From an uncultured Clostridium sp. (GTDB taxonomy: Bacteria; Bacillota; Clostridia; Lachnospirales; Lachnospiraceae): a stretch of 43,198 nt of DNA. Under the pieces are notes generated by a model, which searched no databases, was not told where the DNA came from, and was given only the letters and a program-made list of their open reading frames with translations. The stretch is taken from assembly GCF_900547735.1 (NCBI RefSeq), contig NZ_URHZ01000045.1:1-43198 (forward strand), given 5' to 3'. Of this stretch, positions 8,569-16,995 are shown one piece after another (position 1 is the stretch's first letter; every line of letters starts with the position of its first letter). A program made the translations under genes and the position numbers.

Positions 8569-9317
8569 GGTAACTCCTCCTGATTAAAGCATTGTTTTTT
8601 ATAATATTCTACGATTCGGTTTACGCAGCGTGTGAAGATTTCTTCCCCCTTTGCAGCGGTAGCGGTTGTGGAATCTCCAATAGTTCCATTTGGTGTCCGG
8701 TCTGTGAATTTACCGTACTGTAAGATATCGCGGTCTTCGCTCATACCTGTCGGTTCTACACGGGATAATTCATTCATGTCTACTAATTCCGGATATAAAT
8801 ACATAAATACGGATGTTCCGCATTCGCTGGCATGGCCGTGGCACATCGGGCCGGAGTAATCAAAAATACCTTCGCAGTGCGCCTGTGTAAATCTCCACCA
8901 GTCTATCTGAAATGCTTTTAATCCCTCAAGATGAGCGATATTCTTCTTGATGACATAACTGGCGGTATCGGCATTGCCGGCATGGCCTGTGAGAAAGATG
9001 AAGTTTTTCATACCGTCGGAAATTAATTTTTTTACAAGCCAGTCCATGTAATCTTCCAGGATTTTGCGCGGCATTGCAAAAGTGCAGGAGAAGGCGCTTA
9101 GAGCGGCTGACTCTCCACACTCAACGGTAGGAGCGATAACAGCGCCAATTTGATCGGCGACGCGTTCGGCGCAGGCCTGCACGGCTAAAAGGTCACTGCC
9201 CATGGGAAGCTGCGGTCCGTAAATTTCACAGGCGCCGGTTGTAATGATTACCGTAGGATTTTTTTCAATCCTGGCACAATATTGTTTTCCGGTTAGTTTT
9301 TTGATATAATTTGTCAT
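8547..9317 (-). CDS. Creatininase-family amidohydrolase, altered metal motif
   Basis: 256 residues, normal for the family (creatininase, MftE and related enzymes, which hydrolyse cyclic or peptide-like amides). Likely metal ligands are Glu31 (GACEIYGPQLP), Asp42 (GSD), His112 (GHAGN) and Glu165 (HGHASEC). The usual E-x-H-G-x-H-L-P motif reads E-I-Y-G-P-Q-L-P, so two His are replaced by Tyr33 and Gln36. First gene of the creatininase-ESS-M20 operon and divergent from a LysR gene, hence probably induced by the transported compound. Creatinine itself is possible but unproven. Confidence 0.85.
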   Translation of the reverse strand: MTNYIKKLTGKQYCARIEKNPTVIITTGACEIYGPQLPMGSDLLAVQACAERVADQIGAVIAPTVECGESAALSAFSCTFAMPRKILEDYMDWLVKKLISDGMKNFIFLTGHAGNADTASYVIKKNIAHLEGLKAFQIDWWRFTQAHCEGIFDYSGPMCHGHASECGTSVFMYLYPELVDMNELSRVEPTGMSEDRDILQYGKFTDRTPNGTIGDSTTATAAKGEEIFTRCVNRIVEYYKKQCFNQEELPCQKYLR

Positions 9318-9359
9318 ATATATATATCCCTTTCGAAGATTTATTGTTGAGGTAATGAT

Positions 9360-9389
9360 AACATAGCCAAATCAGAATGGGAAATGCAA
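9360..9389 (-). promoter_or_regulatory. Possible promoter for the creatininase-ESS-M20 operon
   Basis: On the minus strand: TTGCAT (9384-9389), 18-base spacer, TATGTT (9360-9365), within the divergent spacer facing the LysR gene. Confidence 0.45.
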
Positions 9390-9440
9390 CAAAAACATGG
9401 CGTAATGCATAAAACGAATGCTATCATTGAGGGATTATTT

Positions 9441-10334
9441 ATGGATATTAATTCACTGCAATGTTTTTTAAGCCTTGCACAGTATTTGAATTTTACAAAA
9501 ACCGCTGAAAAAGAGCATCTGACCCAGTCATCACTCAGCCGCAAAATTTCTGTTCTTGAAAATGAACTGGGAATTCGGCTGTTTGAACGGGACAGCCATC
9601 AGGTTACACTGACAGAGGCGGGGAAAGAGTTTTATTATGATACGTCAAAATATATGGAATCCTACTATGCCGCAGTAACCCGGGCTCAAAATATCCAGAA
9701 TGGATTTAAACGTTCGTTAAATATTGGAATCGGTTTGTATGAACAGGATCTTTTGTCCGGATTTCTTCCGGGCTTTATGAAGAGACACCCGGAGATTGCA
9801 CTGGGGTGTTACCAGTATTCCTATCTGGAATTAATGGAACGTTTTGAAGAGGGGCTTGTAGATGTCATTCTTACTGAGGATAAGTATTTCAATAAATTTA
9901 ACCTTTCTAAAGCCGATGTCCGCCTGATTAACGATGCTCCCTGGATGTTGGCGGTAAGTGAACGCGACCCGATATCCGATATTCCGGTGCTTGGCCGTGA
10001 AGAGCTGGAAGGAAAAACGATTGTTACGATGTCTGAGGAACCGGCACAGGAGCTTTTAGAAGGTTACAGACTATTGGGTAATTTTAAAAATATCATTTAT
10101 GTAAATTCATTTGCATCCAAGATGCTGATGGTGAATTCGGGACTGGGGATCAGCATAATTCCATCCTTTGTTAATACCGGAGCGTTTGCCGGAATCCGAA
10201 AAAAGATGGTCAAAGAATCCTATTGCCCTAAGACGTTTTATCTGGTGCTACGCAGACAGCCGGAAAAGAACGATGCCTATGTTTTTGCTGAGGAGTATAT
10301 GGCTGCTGCGGTCTCGATTTCAGATAAAAAGTAG
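9441..10334 (+). CDS. LysR-family regulator, divergent from the creatininase operon
   Basis: 297 residues from ATG 9441, chosen because GAGGGA lies 7 bases upstream and the protein then begins with the family-typical MDINSLQCFLSLAQ. An upstream in-frame ATG at 9384 lies on the putative operon promoter. HTH at about 1-60 (LNFTKTAEKEHLTQSSLSRK), effector domain about 90-290. Divergent layout predicts control of the creatininase-ESS-M20 genes and of itself. Six bases past its stop begins a fossil of an oxidoreductase gene. Confidence 0.9.
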   Translation: MDINSLQCFLSLAQYLNFTKTAEKEHLTQSSLSRKISVLENELGIRLFERDSHQVTLTEAGKEFYYDTSKYMESYYAAVTRAQNIQNGFKRSLNIGIGLYEQDLLSGFLPGFMKRHPEIALGCYQYSYLELMERFEEGLVDVILTEDKYFNKFNLSKADVRLINDAPWMLAVSERDPISDIPVLGREELEGKTIVTMSEEPAQELLEGYRLLGNFKNIIYVNSFASKMLMVNSGLGISIIPSFVNTGAFAGIRKKMVKESYCPKTFYLVLRRQPEKNDAYVFAEEYMAAAVSISDKK

Positions 10335-10339
10335 GCACT

Positions 10340-10369
10340 GAAGAAGACCGCGGGATTGATTTCCAGTAA
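10340..10369 (+). pseudogene. Fossil 3' end of a second Gfo/Idh/MocA oxidoreductase
   Basis: Codons 10340-10369 read EEDRGIDFQ-stop, matching the last residues EEGRRIDF-stop of the oxidoreductase ending at 3338. The match continues downstream through GATGAGGTCC-GCCC and the terminator. The rest of the gene is absent. I infer that a paralog once ended here and was deleted or replaced by the LysR gene. Confidence 0.7.
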
Positions 10370-10410
10370 CTGTTTGTTTGCGCTTTGATGAGGTCCGGCC
10401 CACGTTAGAA

Positions 10411-10463
10411 AAAAGAGAAGCTTCGCTCCGGTTCATACCCGGTATGGAGGCTTCTCTTTTTTT
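10411..10463. terminator. Intrinsic terminator, copy 2 of the duplicated element
   Basis: AAAGAGAAGC (10412-10421) pairs with GCTTCTCTTT (10450-10459), with inner CCGGTTCATACCCGG and T-run. Nearly the same as 3375-3429. Here it separates two convergent LysR genes. Confidence 0.88.
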
Positions 10464-10487
10464 GAGCTGCAATAGAAAATCCGTGCA

Positions 10488-11375
10488 TCATCCGTCGGCC
10501 TGGGAGGCGATCAGGGAGATCAGTCCCTGAAGCTGAGGTGAAATCCATTTATTCTTGTAGTAAAAGAGCTGGCTTAAAAACCGTACGGGCGGAACGTCGG
10601 CCTGAATGACCGCGAGCTTTCCCGAATCAACGAAAGAGCGGACCGCATATTCGGGGAGATAGGAAATCCCAAGGCCCTGTTTTACCAGGGTTATGATAAA
10701 ACCGGTGTTGTCGATGGCCATATAGGGCTGCACCAGCAGATTTTGCGATGCCGCCAGTTCCTCCAGGGCGTGCCTGTAAAGGCCGATCTTTTCGGTCAGT
10801 ATCAGGGGCTGTTCCAGAACCGCGCTCAAAGGAACATTCTGCCGTCCGGCCAGCGGATGCCCGGCGGTGCAGACGAACACCAGGTTTTCCAGATTGGCAT
10901 AGGCCCTGATACAGTCGCGCTCCACGATTTTGCGATCCAGCACAAAGATAATATCCAGTTCATTTCTCTTCAGCATGGCAAAAAGCTCCTGGGACGGCGC
11001 CGTCTTGAAATCCAGGGTAACGTTGGGGAATTCACCGGAATATTTGGGCAGCAGGGGAAGAAGTACGGCGGAAAAGAGGGATTCCAGGGTTCCGATGCGC
11101 AGGTTTCCCCTGATGTTATGCGGCTCTACACCCAGTAACTTTGATTTTTCCGACAGGCTGTCCATCTCATTTGCATAGGCCAGAAACTGCTGTCCCAGGG
11201 AGGTCAGGGAAACGCGTTTCCCGATGCGGTCAAAGAGAGGAAACCCTAGTTCCTCCTCAAGCTGCCGGATCTGAGTGGTTACTGTGGAGGGTGCATACCC
11301 CAGTTCCTCTGCGGTCCGAGCAAAATTCCCCAGGGCGGCAGCCCGGATAAAAGTCGAGATATTTCTTAATTCCAT
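10488..11375 (-). CDS. LysR-family regulator of opine dehydrogenase unit 1
   Basis: 295 residues. N-terminal HTH (about 1-60: LGNFARTAEELGYAPSTVTT, then QIRQLEEELGFPLFDRIGK) and effector domain to the C-terminus. Divergent from the opine dehydrogenase at 11608 across a 232-base spacer that holds a perfect palindrome and a strong promoter, the classic LysR layout. It resembles the LysR at 15962 (shared STVT-QI-QLE-ELGFPLFDRIGK) but is far less similar to it than the two dehydrogenases are to each other. The effector is probably the opine or a breakdown product, by inference. Confidence 0.9.
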   Translation of the reverse strand: MELRNISTFIRAAALGNFARTAEELGYAPSTVTTQIRQLEEELGFPLFDRIGKRVSLTSLGQQFLAYANEMDSLSEKSKLLGVEPHNIRGNLRIGTLESLFSAVLLPLLPKYSGEFPNVTLDFKTAPSQELFAMLKRNELDIIFVLDRKIVERDCIRAYANLENLVFVCTAGHPLAGRQNVPLSAVLEQPLILTEKIGLYRHALEELAASQNLLVQPYMAIDNTGFIITLVKQGLGISYLPEYAVRSFVDSGKLAVIQADVPPVRFLSQLFYYKNKWISPQLQGLISLIASQADG

Positions 11376-11401
11376 ATTGGATCCCCCCCTATAATTCGAA
11401 A

Positions 11402-11415
11402 ATATCGAACGATAT
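11402..11415. promoter_or_regulatory. Candidate LysR operator, perfect palindrome
   Basis: ATATCG-AA-CGATAT, 27 bases upstream of the LysR start and just upstream of the -35 of the dehydrogenase promoter. Confidence 0.5.
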
Positions 11416-11431
11416 ATTCTAAACCGTTCGT

Positions 11432-11460
11432 TTTACAAAATGATATACCCGTACTATAAT
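11432..11460 (+). promoter_or_regulatory. Promoter for opine dehydrogenase unit 1
   Basis: TTTACA (11432-11437), 17-base spacer, TATAAT (11455-11460). The leader is about 140 bases and contains CTGCTCC/GGAGCAG arms (near 11513 and 11550). Confidence 0.75.
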
Positions 11461-11607
11461 CAGAATCATCAAAGATGTTTACAAATTCAGCGCTGAGACG
11501 GTAACCATCGGCTGCTCCAATTATATCATATTCACTGCGGATTATAACAGGAGCAGACAGTTTATTCAATTGTAGTTTTAACAACACGGTGAAAGAAGGA
11601 TTGGATT

Positions 11608-12849
11608 ATGGGAAGAATGGAATATTTAAAAGATATGCCAATCGCCGTTCTCGGCGGGGGTGCGGTAGGTAAAACATGTGCGGCCGATATGAAGCTGGCC
11701 GGACGCGAGGTAAGACTTTACGACATGATGCCGTTTGCGGAGAATACTCTGGCAAACCTGGATAAGACGGGAATTCTCCTGGACGGCGTGCAGAGAAACC
11801 TGTACTGCTTCGAGCGTTCCGGAAGAGCTTTTCTGGACATGGTAAGCAGTGACATGGGAGAAGTGGTAAAAGGCGCGGGACTCATAGTTGTTGCGGCTCC
11901 GGCATTTGCACATGAACCGTTTTTCCGCGAGCTGATTCCTCATCTGGAGGACGGGCAGGTGATACATATCTTTACGGATAACTATGCCTCATTAATCCTC
12001 CGCAGAATGATGCGTGAGATGGGCTGTACGAAGAAGGTTATTATCGGAGGCTGGTCTTCGGCGCCTTACGGCACGCGTATTGAATCCATTGGAAAATTCG
12101 TATTTCCCCATGTCGGCGTAAAATACCGTGCAATCACACTGCGCGGGGCAGCTCTCCCGATGTCGGACATCGATGATTTTATGGAGTCATCCAAATACCT
12201 TCCATGTATCGATGCCGTTACGCAGGGCAACGGCCCGGAGGCCGGAAATACGGTGCTTGATATCGGATTCTCCAATATCAACCCGGTTATCCACGTACCG
12301 GCAACGGTTCTCGGCGTATCGACGATGGAGAACTGGGGCGTGATATTCGGCGGGTATGATAAGACCAAATATTCCATGTACTGCCATGGCCTCTGCCCGT
12401 CCATCTGTGAAGTCCAGTACCAGTTCTTTGAGGAAGAGAAAGCGCTGGCAAAGGAAATCGGCGTAGGAACGCCTACTTACGCATATGACTCCTTCTTCTC
12501 ACGCCGCAGCGTGCTGACCCAGGAATATATGGGACTTGACAAAGACGGCAAGGATAATGTGGTATTCCCGCTTGATCAGCCGTCCGATGAGGGCAACACA
12601 GGCCCTAACAACATCAATCACCGCTATCTGACGGAGGATGTGCCGGTGGGCTGTAAGATTTACCATGATTTAGGCGTTCAGTACGGAGTTCCTACCCCGG
12701 TCATCGATTCCATGATTGTTCTGGCAGGCGCAATGCACAAGAAGAGTTTCTTTGCAACAAGCAAATATAATCTGGCTTACCTGGGCATTGACAATATGCC
12801 GAAGGAAGAGCTGCTGGCATATCTCAACCAGGGCGTTTACAGCCGCTAG
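11608..12849 (+). CDS. NAD(P)-dependent opine (octopine/nopaline-type) dehydrogenase, copy 1
   Basis: 413 residues, in the size range of octopine dehydrogenase-like proteins. The N-terminal Rossmann fold carries GGGAVGKT (about 17-24) and an Asp at the end of the second strand (VRLYD), which favours NADH. The C-terminal helical domain holds NINPVIHVP, matching the conserved Asn...His region that carries the family's catalytic His. These enzymes reversibly form or split N-(carboxyalkyl) amino acids into an amino acid and a 2-oxo acid. AAAGAAGGA lies upstream of the start. It is followed by an MmgE/PrpD protein and an ESS transporter, which favours a catabolic role. About 90% identical to the copy at 16996 (some 42 differences in 410 aligned residues by hand count). 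Confidence 0.88.
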   Translation: MGRMEYLKDMPIAVLGGGAVGKTCAADMKLAGREVRLYDMMPFAENTLANLDKTGILLDGVQRNLYCFERSGRAFLDMVSSDMGEVVKGAGLIVVAAPAFAHEPFFRELIPHLEDGQVIHIFTDNYASLILRRMMREMGCTKKVIIGGWSSAPYGTRIESIGKFVFPHVGVKYRAITLRGAALPMSDIDDFMESSKYLPCIDAVTQGNGPEAGNTVLDIGFSNINPVIHVPATVLGVSTMENWGVIFGGYDKTKYSMYCHGLCPSICEVQYQFFEEEKALAKEIGVGTPTYAYDSFFSRRSVLTQEYMGLDKDGKDNVVFPLDQPSDEGNTGPNNINHRYLTEDVPVGCKIYHDLGVQYGVPTPVIDSMIVLAGAMHKKSFFATSKYNLAYLGIDNMPKEELLAYLNQGVYSR

Positions 12850-13015
12850 GACGGCATTGCAGTACAGAGTCGGAATTTTATGCAATGACGTACCGGGAAG
12901 AGATACGGAAAAACGGCCGCTGTCCATGGCCCTTGGCCCTGCGGTTACAGGGGTGTTACACGCAGGAGGTTATCAGGAATAAGCCGTGGACGGCAGCATA
13001 TTGAGAGGAATTTTT

Positions 13016-14350
13016 ATGGAGTTTACTGTTGATTATCGAGTCGAGGATTATATATTAAACACAAAATGGGATTCATTTCCCGATAATATCAGGGAGCGGG
13101 CCGTCGTGTGCGGAATCGATCTGATGACGGCTCTCATTATAGGGAGCCGGGGCGGGCAGTTTGCCGCCGGAACCCGTCTGGCAAAGAAGATAGGGGCATT
13201 GGGAGAGACCGCAGCGGTTGGGACAGCGGAAAAGTATAACCTTCTGGGTGCAACGATTGCCATGTCACACGCGTCGAATTCCTTTGATATTGACGACGGA
13301 CATAATATGATAAAAGGCCATCCGGGAACCTCTTTTGTGGCCGGAATCCTCGCAGCCGGACTGGAAAAGGACATTTCTTACAGAGAGTATCTCACGGTGC
13401 TTGTGACGGCCTATGAGACGTCAATCCGCTGGGCGAAGGCCATGCAGAACCACTACGGTTATCTGCACAGCACAGGCGCTTACGGCGCCTACGGGACTGC
13501 GGCCGGAGCGGGAAGAATCCTGGGACTGGACAGAGCGCAGCTTAACAATGCCCTGTCCATTGCGGATTTCCACGCGCCGATGACGCCGGTGATGCGTTCG
13601 GTCGAATATCCTTCCATGAATAAAGACGGTGTCCCTTTCGGTTCACTTGTCGGAATGACGGCCGTGCTTGAAACACTTGCCGGGAGCAGCGGCGTGGGAA
13701 ATATCCTGGAAATGCCGGAATACCGCGGCCTGACGGAGACCCTGGGTTCAGACTATGAAATCATGAATCTGTATTTTAAACCATACACGTGCTGCCGCTG
13801 GGCCCACCAGCCGATTGCGGCCTGCGTGGATTTGATGGAAGAACATGGTTTTGATGGTGAGGACGTAGAGCTGGTGGAGGTGCATACGTTTGACTCGGCA
13901 GCGAGACTGAGCAAGAAGATTCCGGAGTCTGCGGATGAGGCCCAGTATAATATCGCATGGCCGGTGGCATCCGCGCTTGTATTCGGCGACGTCGGTTTCA
14001 AACAGGTGCACGAAAGCGCGCTGGGCAATCCGAAAGTTCTGGATATGATGAAACGCCTGAAGTTCAGCGTAGATGAGGAAATAGACAGACAGTTTCCGGC
14101 AAAACGCCTTGCCTGGGTGAGTATGAAACTGAAGGATGGACGCGAATACCGTTCCAGGGTGTATGAGGCTCCCGGAGAGCATACGGATCATGTGGATCTG
14201 AAATGGATCACGGATAAATTTATACGGATTACAAAACCGATGCTGAAACCGGAAGATCAGACGGAAATCATCAGCCGGCTGTCCAACGATTTGGATGTGC
14301 CGCTGCGCAGCCAGGTTGCAGGGATCAATCAAATGCTTGGAGTGCAGTAG
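13016..14350 (+). CDS. MmgE/PrpD-family protein
   Basis: 444 residues from ATG 13016. This start was chosen for the GAGAGGA site just upstream. A GTG 30 bases earlier has no well-spaced site. The N-terminal all-helical domain includes SHASNSFDIDDGHN and GHPGTSFVAG, typical of the family, with a small C-terminal domain (from about residue 265). Known members are 2-methylcitrate dehydratase, cis-aconitate decarboxylase and iminodisuccinate epimerase, all acting on di- or tricarboxylates. No other methylcitrate-cycle gene is nearby, so PrpD proper is unlikely. Its place between an opine dehydrogenase and an ESS transporter suggests isomerising or dehydrating a carboxylated substrate or product. 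Confidence 0.85.
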   Translation: MEFTVDYRVEDYILNTKWDSFPDNIRERAVVCGIDLMTALIIGSRGGQFAAGTRLAKKIGALGETAAVGTAEKYNLLGATIAMSHASNSFDIDDGHNMIKGHPGTSFVAGILAAGLEKDISYREYLTVLVTAYETSIRWAKAMQNHYGYLHSTGAYGAYGTAAGAGRILGLDRAQLNNALSIADFHAPMTPVMRSVEYPSMNKDGVPFGSLVGMTAVLETLAGSSGVGNILEMPEYRGLTETLGSDYEIMNLYFKPYTCCRWAHQPIAACVDLMEEHGFDGEDVELVEVHTFDSAARLSKKIPESADEAQYNIAWPVASALVFGDVGFKQVHESALGNPKVLDMMKRLKFSVDEEIDRQFPAKRLAWVSMKLKDGREYRSRVYEAPGEHTDHVDLKWITDKFIRITKPMLKPEDQTEIISRLSNDLDVPLRSQVAGINQMLGVQ

Positions 14351-14373
14351 AAGGTAAATAACAGAAATACGCT

Positions 14374-14399
14374 GTGCGGCAGGAGAAAAACTGCCGCAC
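14374..14399 (+). other. Hairpin between the MmgE/PrpD gene and the ESS transporter
   Basis: GTGCGGCAG (14374-14382) pairs exactly with CTGCCGCAC (14391-14399). There is no T-run. A second smaller stem, CGGTTCAC/GTGAGCCG (14435-14457), follows. These may tune expression or mRNA stability within the operon. Confidence 0.55.
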
Positions 14400-14486
14400 G
14401 GCCATAAAAGATTCCCCTCGTGTCAATATTGAAACGGTTCACAGAAAAGGTGAGCCGATATCATTCATAATGTGAGGAGAAGCGCT

Positions 14487-15875
14487 ATGAGTTTAAGTCC
14501 CTATGATGTATTGATGGATTTTGCCATTATGTCGATTTTATTGTTTGTCGCCCAGTTTTTAAGGGCGAAAGTCACTATTTTCCAGAAGCTTCTGCTTCCG
14601 TCATCCCTTGTGGCCGGATTCTTCGGCCTGTTTCTCGGACCCCAGTTTTTAAATGTTCTGCCGTTTTCTTCCGCCATCAGTTCTTATGCCTATCTCCTGG
14701 TTGTATTTTTGTTTGCGTCTCTCTTTATCGGAAATGAGGGAGGCGGCTCCTTTAAACAGACCATGGATGAGGTGGGGGATACGTTTCTGCTGAATTCAGG
14801 CGTGTACTTTGGACAGTATGCCGCTGCGCTGCTGCTTGGAGGAGGGCTTCTGATGGTGTTGTTCCCTCAGGTTCCCGAGGCATTTGCGATTCTGATGCCG
14901 GGAGGATTTATGGGAGGCCACGGAACGGCGGCGGCATTCGGCGGTTCGTTTAAGGAACTGCTAAACTGGGACGAGGCACTCCCAATCGGACAGACGTTTG
15001 CCACCATCGGACTGCTGATCGGGGTAATCGGCGGAGTTATTGCAATTAACATCGGCACCAGAATAAAGGCCACCCGCTTTATCAAGACCATGGCGGAGCT
15101 TCCGGAAGGCATGAGAACCGGTATGATGCCGCCGAAGGAGCAGGAGTCCATGGGCCGCAATACGGTCAGCCCGATGACGTTAGATCCTCTGACCTGGCAC
15201 CTGATGCTGGTTCTGATTGCCACCTGCGCCGGTTATTATCTCACGAACTGGCTTCAGGGCCTGTTCCCGTCACTCAGCGTCCCGATGTTTTCGGTCTCCA
15301 TGATCTGCGGAGTAATCCTCCAAATGATTCTGAAGGCATTAAAACTTACAAAATATGTAGATAAGAACGTGGTAACCCGTATCGGAAGCTCGGCTACCGA
15401 TTATCTGGTCGCATTCGGCATTGCCTCAATTAAGATTTCCGTTGTGGTCAAATACCTTTACCCGATCCTGCTTATGACGGTGGTGGGAATTGCTTCCGTG
15501 GTATTCTACCTTGTGGTAATATCACGCAAACTGTTTCATAATTACTGGTTTGAGAGAGGGATTTTTATATTCGGATGGTCCACGGGCGTTGTTGCCATCG
15601 GCGTTACGCTGCTCCGAATTGTGGATCCGGAGTTCAAGAGCAAAACACTGGAAGATTACGGCATGGCCTATGTATTTATGTCCTTTATTGAAATCGGCCT
15701 GATTGCCGTCCTGCCGACGATTATTGTCAAAGGCTATGGAATGCTGGCAGGAGGAGCCTGCTTTATCGTATTTCTGATTCTGATGGGTATCTGTGTGAAA
15801 AAGTACGGAATCTTTAAAGGAAAAGCAGGAGACTTAAGGCCCGGAGAAGCGGAAACGCTTGGGATAAAGGCGTAA
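14487..15875 (+). CDS. ESS-family (GltS-like) carboxylate/amino acid symporter, unit 1
   Basis: 462 residues from ATG 14487, preceded by GAGGAGA. A GTG 15 bases upstream overlaps that site and is less likely. About 11-12 membrane segments, GGHGTAAA at 143-150 (the GltS-type GGHGT motif), and a second half with LPEGMRTGMMPP in a cytoplasmic loop. It shares architecture with the transporter at 40391 (similar N-terminus LRAKV--FQK-L-P). The family founder carries glutamate with Na+. Here the likely cargo is the opine-like substrate of the preceding enzymes, by inference from context. Confidence 0.85.
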   Translation: MSLSPYDVLMDFAIMSILLFVAQFLRAKVTIFQKLLLPSSLVAGFFGLFLGPQFLNVLPFSSAISSYAYLLVVFLFASLFIGNEGGGSFKQTMDEVGDTFLLNSGVYFGQYAAALLLGGGLLMVLFPQVPEAFAILMPGGFMGGHGTAAAFGGSFKELLNWDEALPIGQTFATIGLLIGVIGGVIAINIGTRIKATRFIKTMAELPEGMRTGMMPPKEQESMGRNTVSPMTLDPLTWHLMLVLIATCAGYYLTNWLQGLFPSLSVPMFSVSMICGVILQMILKALKLTKYVDKNVVTRIGSSATDYLVAFGIASIKISVVVKYLYPILLMTVVGIASVVFYLVVISRKLFHNYWFERGIFIFGWSTGVVAIGVTLLRIVDPEFKSKTLEDYGMAYVFMSFIEIGLIAVLPTIIVKGYGMLAGGACFIVFLILMGICVKKYGIFKGKAGDLRPGEAETLGIKA

Positions 15876-15908
15876 GGCCGGGAAGACTGCGAATCCGGAA
15901 AAGGCTGT

Positions 15909-15956
15909 AAAACGAACCGTGCACGCTTAGAAAAAGGCGCATGCACGGTTCGTTTT
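15909..15956. terminator. Bidirectional terminator between unit 1 and the second LysR gene
   Basis: AAAACGAACCGTGCA (15909-15923) pairs exactly with TGCACGGTTCGTTTT (15942-15956). It has A-runs and T-runs on both sides and separates convergent genes. Confidence 0.88.
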
Positions 15957-15961
15957 GCCTG

Positions 15962-16861
15962 TTATACCTCCAGGCGTTCGGGGCGGAACTCCCTGATCAG
16001 GGTAATCCACTCCTCCATAAAGGGAGGGAGCCATTTATCCCTGCAGTAAAGCACCTGGCTGTAATAGGTCTGTGGCGGGACATCCGCGTTCACTTTCGCC
16101 AGACGGTTCTGCTGGAGCATTTCCATCACCGAATACTCGGGCAGGAAGGCGGCTCCGATTCCCGTGCCGATCAGTTCCCCGATTGCGGCTGTGCTGTCCA
16201 CAATCAACGTGTGTTTCAGCATCAGACCGTGGGAAAAGGCCAGACGGCTCAGTTTTCCGTAGCAGGTGCCCGACAGTTCGGTCACGACAAAGGGATAGGT
16301 CAGCAGTTCTTCCAGAGTGACGCCGGTTTTTTTGGCTAGTTCGTGATCGGGGGCCGTGACAAAAACCAGGTTTTCCTTCCGTTTATAACCGCAGTGCAGA
16401 TCGGGATCCGTATTAAGCTCCCCGGAAATGTAAATCATATCCAGCTGTCCCTGTTTAAGCAGAGTCCGGAGATCGGACAACTGCCCTATTTTTAATTGAA
16501 TCTCGATATTCTTATAGCGTTCTTGAAAGCGCGGAAAAATATGAAGCGTAGCGGCGGAAAGCAGGGATTCCAGGATTCCGATTCGCAGGCTGCCGCTCAT
16601 TTCTTCCGGCTTTTTTCCCAGATTATTGACCTGCATTATCGTCTGCAGGATATTATTGGCATAGGCATAAAAGTTTTCACCGTAGGCAGTCAGGGATATC
16701 TTTTTACCGATTCGGTCAAAGAGAGGAAACCCCAGTTCCTTTTCCAATTGCTGGATCTGCATGGTAACGGTGGACTGCACATAATTCAGTTCGCAGGCGG
16801 CTCTTGTAAAGCTTTTCAGCTCAACCACCCGGATAAAGGTCTGTAAGACTCGTATATTCAT
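15962..16861 (-). CDS. LysR-family regulator of opine dehydrogenase unit 2
   Basis: 299 residues with an N-terminal HTH (about 1-60: LKSFTRAACELNYVQSTVTM, then QIQQLEKELGFPLFDRIGKK) and a C-terminal effector domain. It is divergent from the opine dehydrogenase at 16996 across a 134-base spacer with a 17-bp palindrome. It is a distant paralog of the LysR at 10488. The predicted role is control of unit 2 (dehydrogenase plus gltS). Confidence 0.9.
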   Translation of the reverse strand: MNIRVLQTFIRVVELKSFTRAACELNYVQSTVTMQIQQLEKELGFPLFDRIGKKISLTAYGENFYAYANNILQTIMQVNNLGKKPEEMSGSLRIGILESLLSAATLHIFPRFQERYKNIEIQLKIGQLSDLRTLLKQGQLDMIYISGELNTDPDLHCGYKRKENLVFVTAPDHELAKKTGVTLEELLTYPFVVTELSGTCYGKLSRLAFSHGLMLKHTLIVDSTAAIGELIGTGIGAAFLPEYSVMEMLQQNRLAKVNADVPPQTYYSQVLYCRDKWLPPFMEEWITLIREFRPERLEV

Positions 16862-16871
16862 AAGACTCCTA

Positions 16872-16888
16872 TATCAAATTATTTGATA
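16872..16888. promoter_or_regulatory. Candidate LysR operator, 17-bp palindrome
   Basis: TATCAAA-TTA-TTTGATA, 10 bases upstream of the LysR start, followed at once by a TTGACA hexamer (16890-16895) on the plus strand. A further possible promoter is TTGGAC-18-TAGAAT (16909-16938). The palindrome differs from that of unit 1. Confidence 0.5.
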
Positions 16889-16995
16889 ATTGACATCAAA
16901 AACCATCGTTGGACAAATATATACTACCATATTAGAATTAGCGTGTAAACAGATTACAGTTTATACACTATTTAGAACTCAGGAGGGTATTTAAG

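Noticed and set aside
13748..14332. 194-codon minus-strand open frame
   Set aside because: It lies wholly inside the well-supported MmgE/PrpD gene and has no protein-like features or start signal.
13016..14350. 2-methylcitrate dehydratase (prpD)
   Set aside because: No prpB, prpC or other methylcitrate-cycle gene is nearby. Only the broader MmgE/PrpD family is supported.
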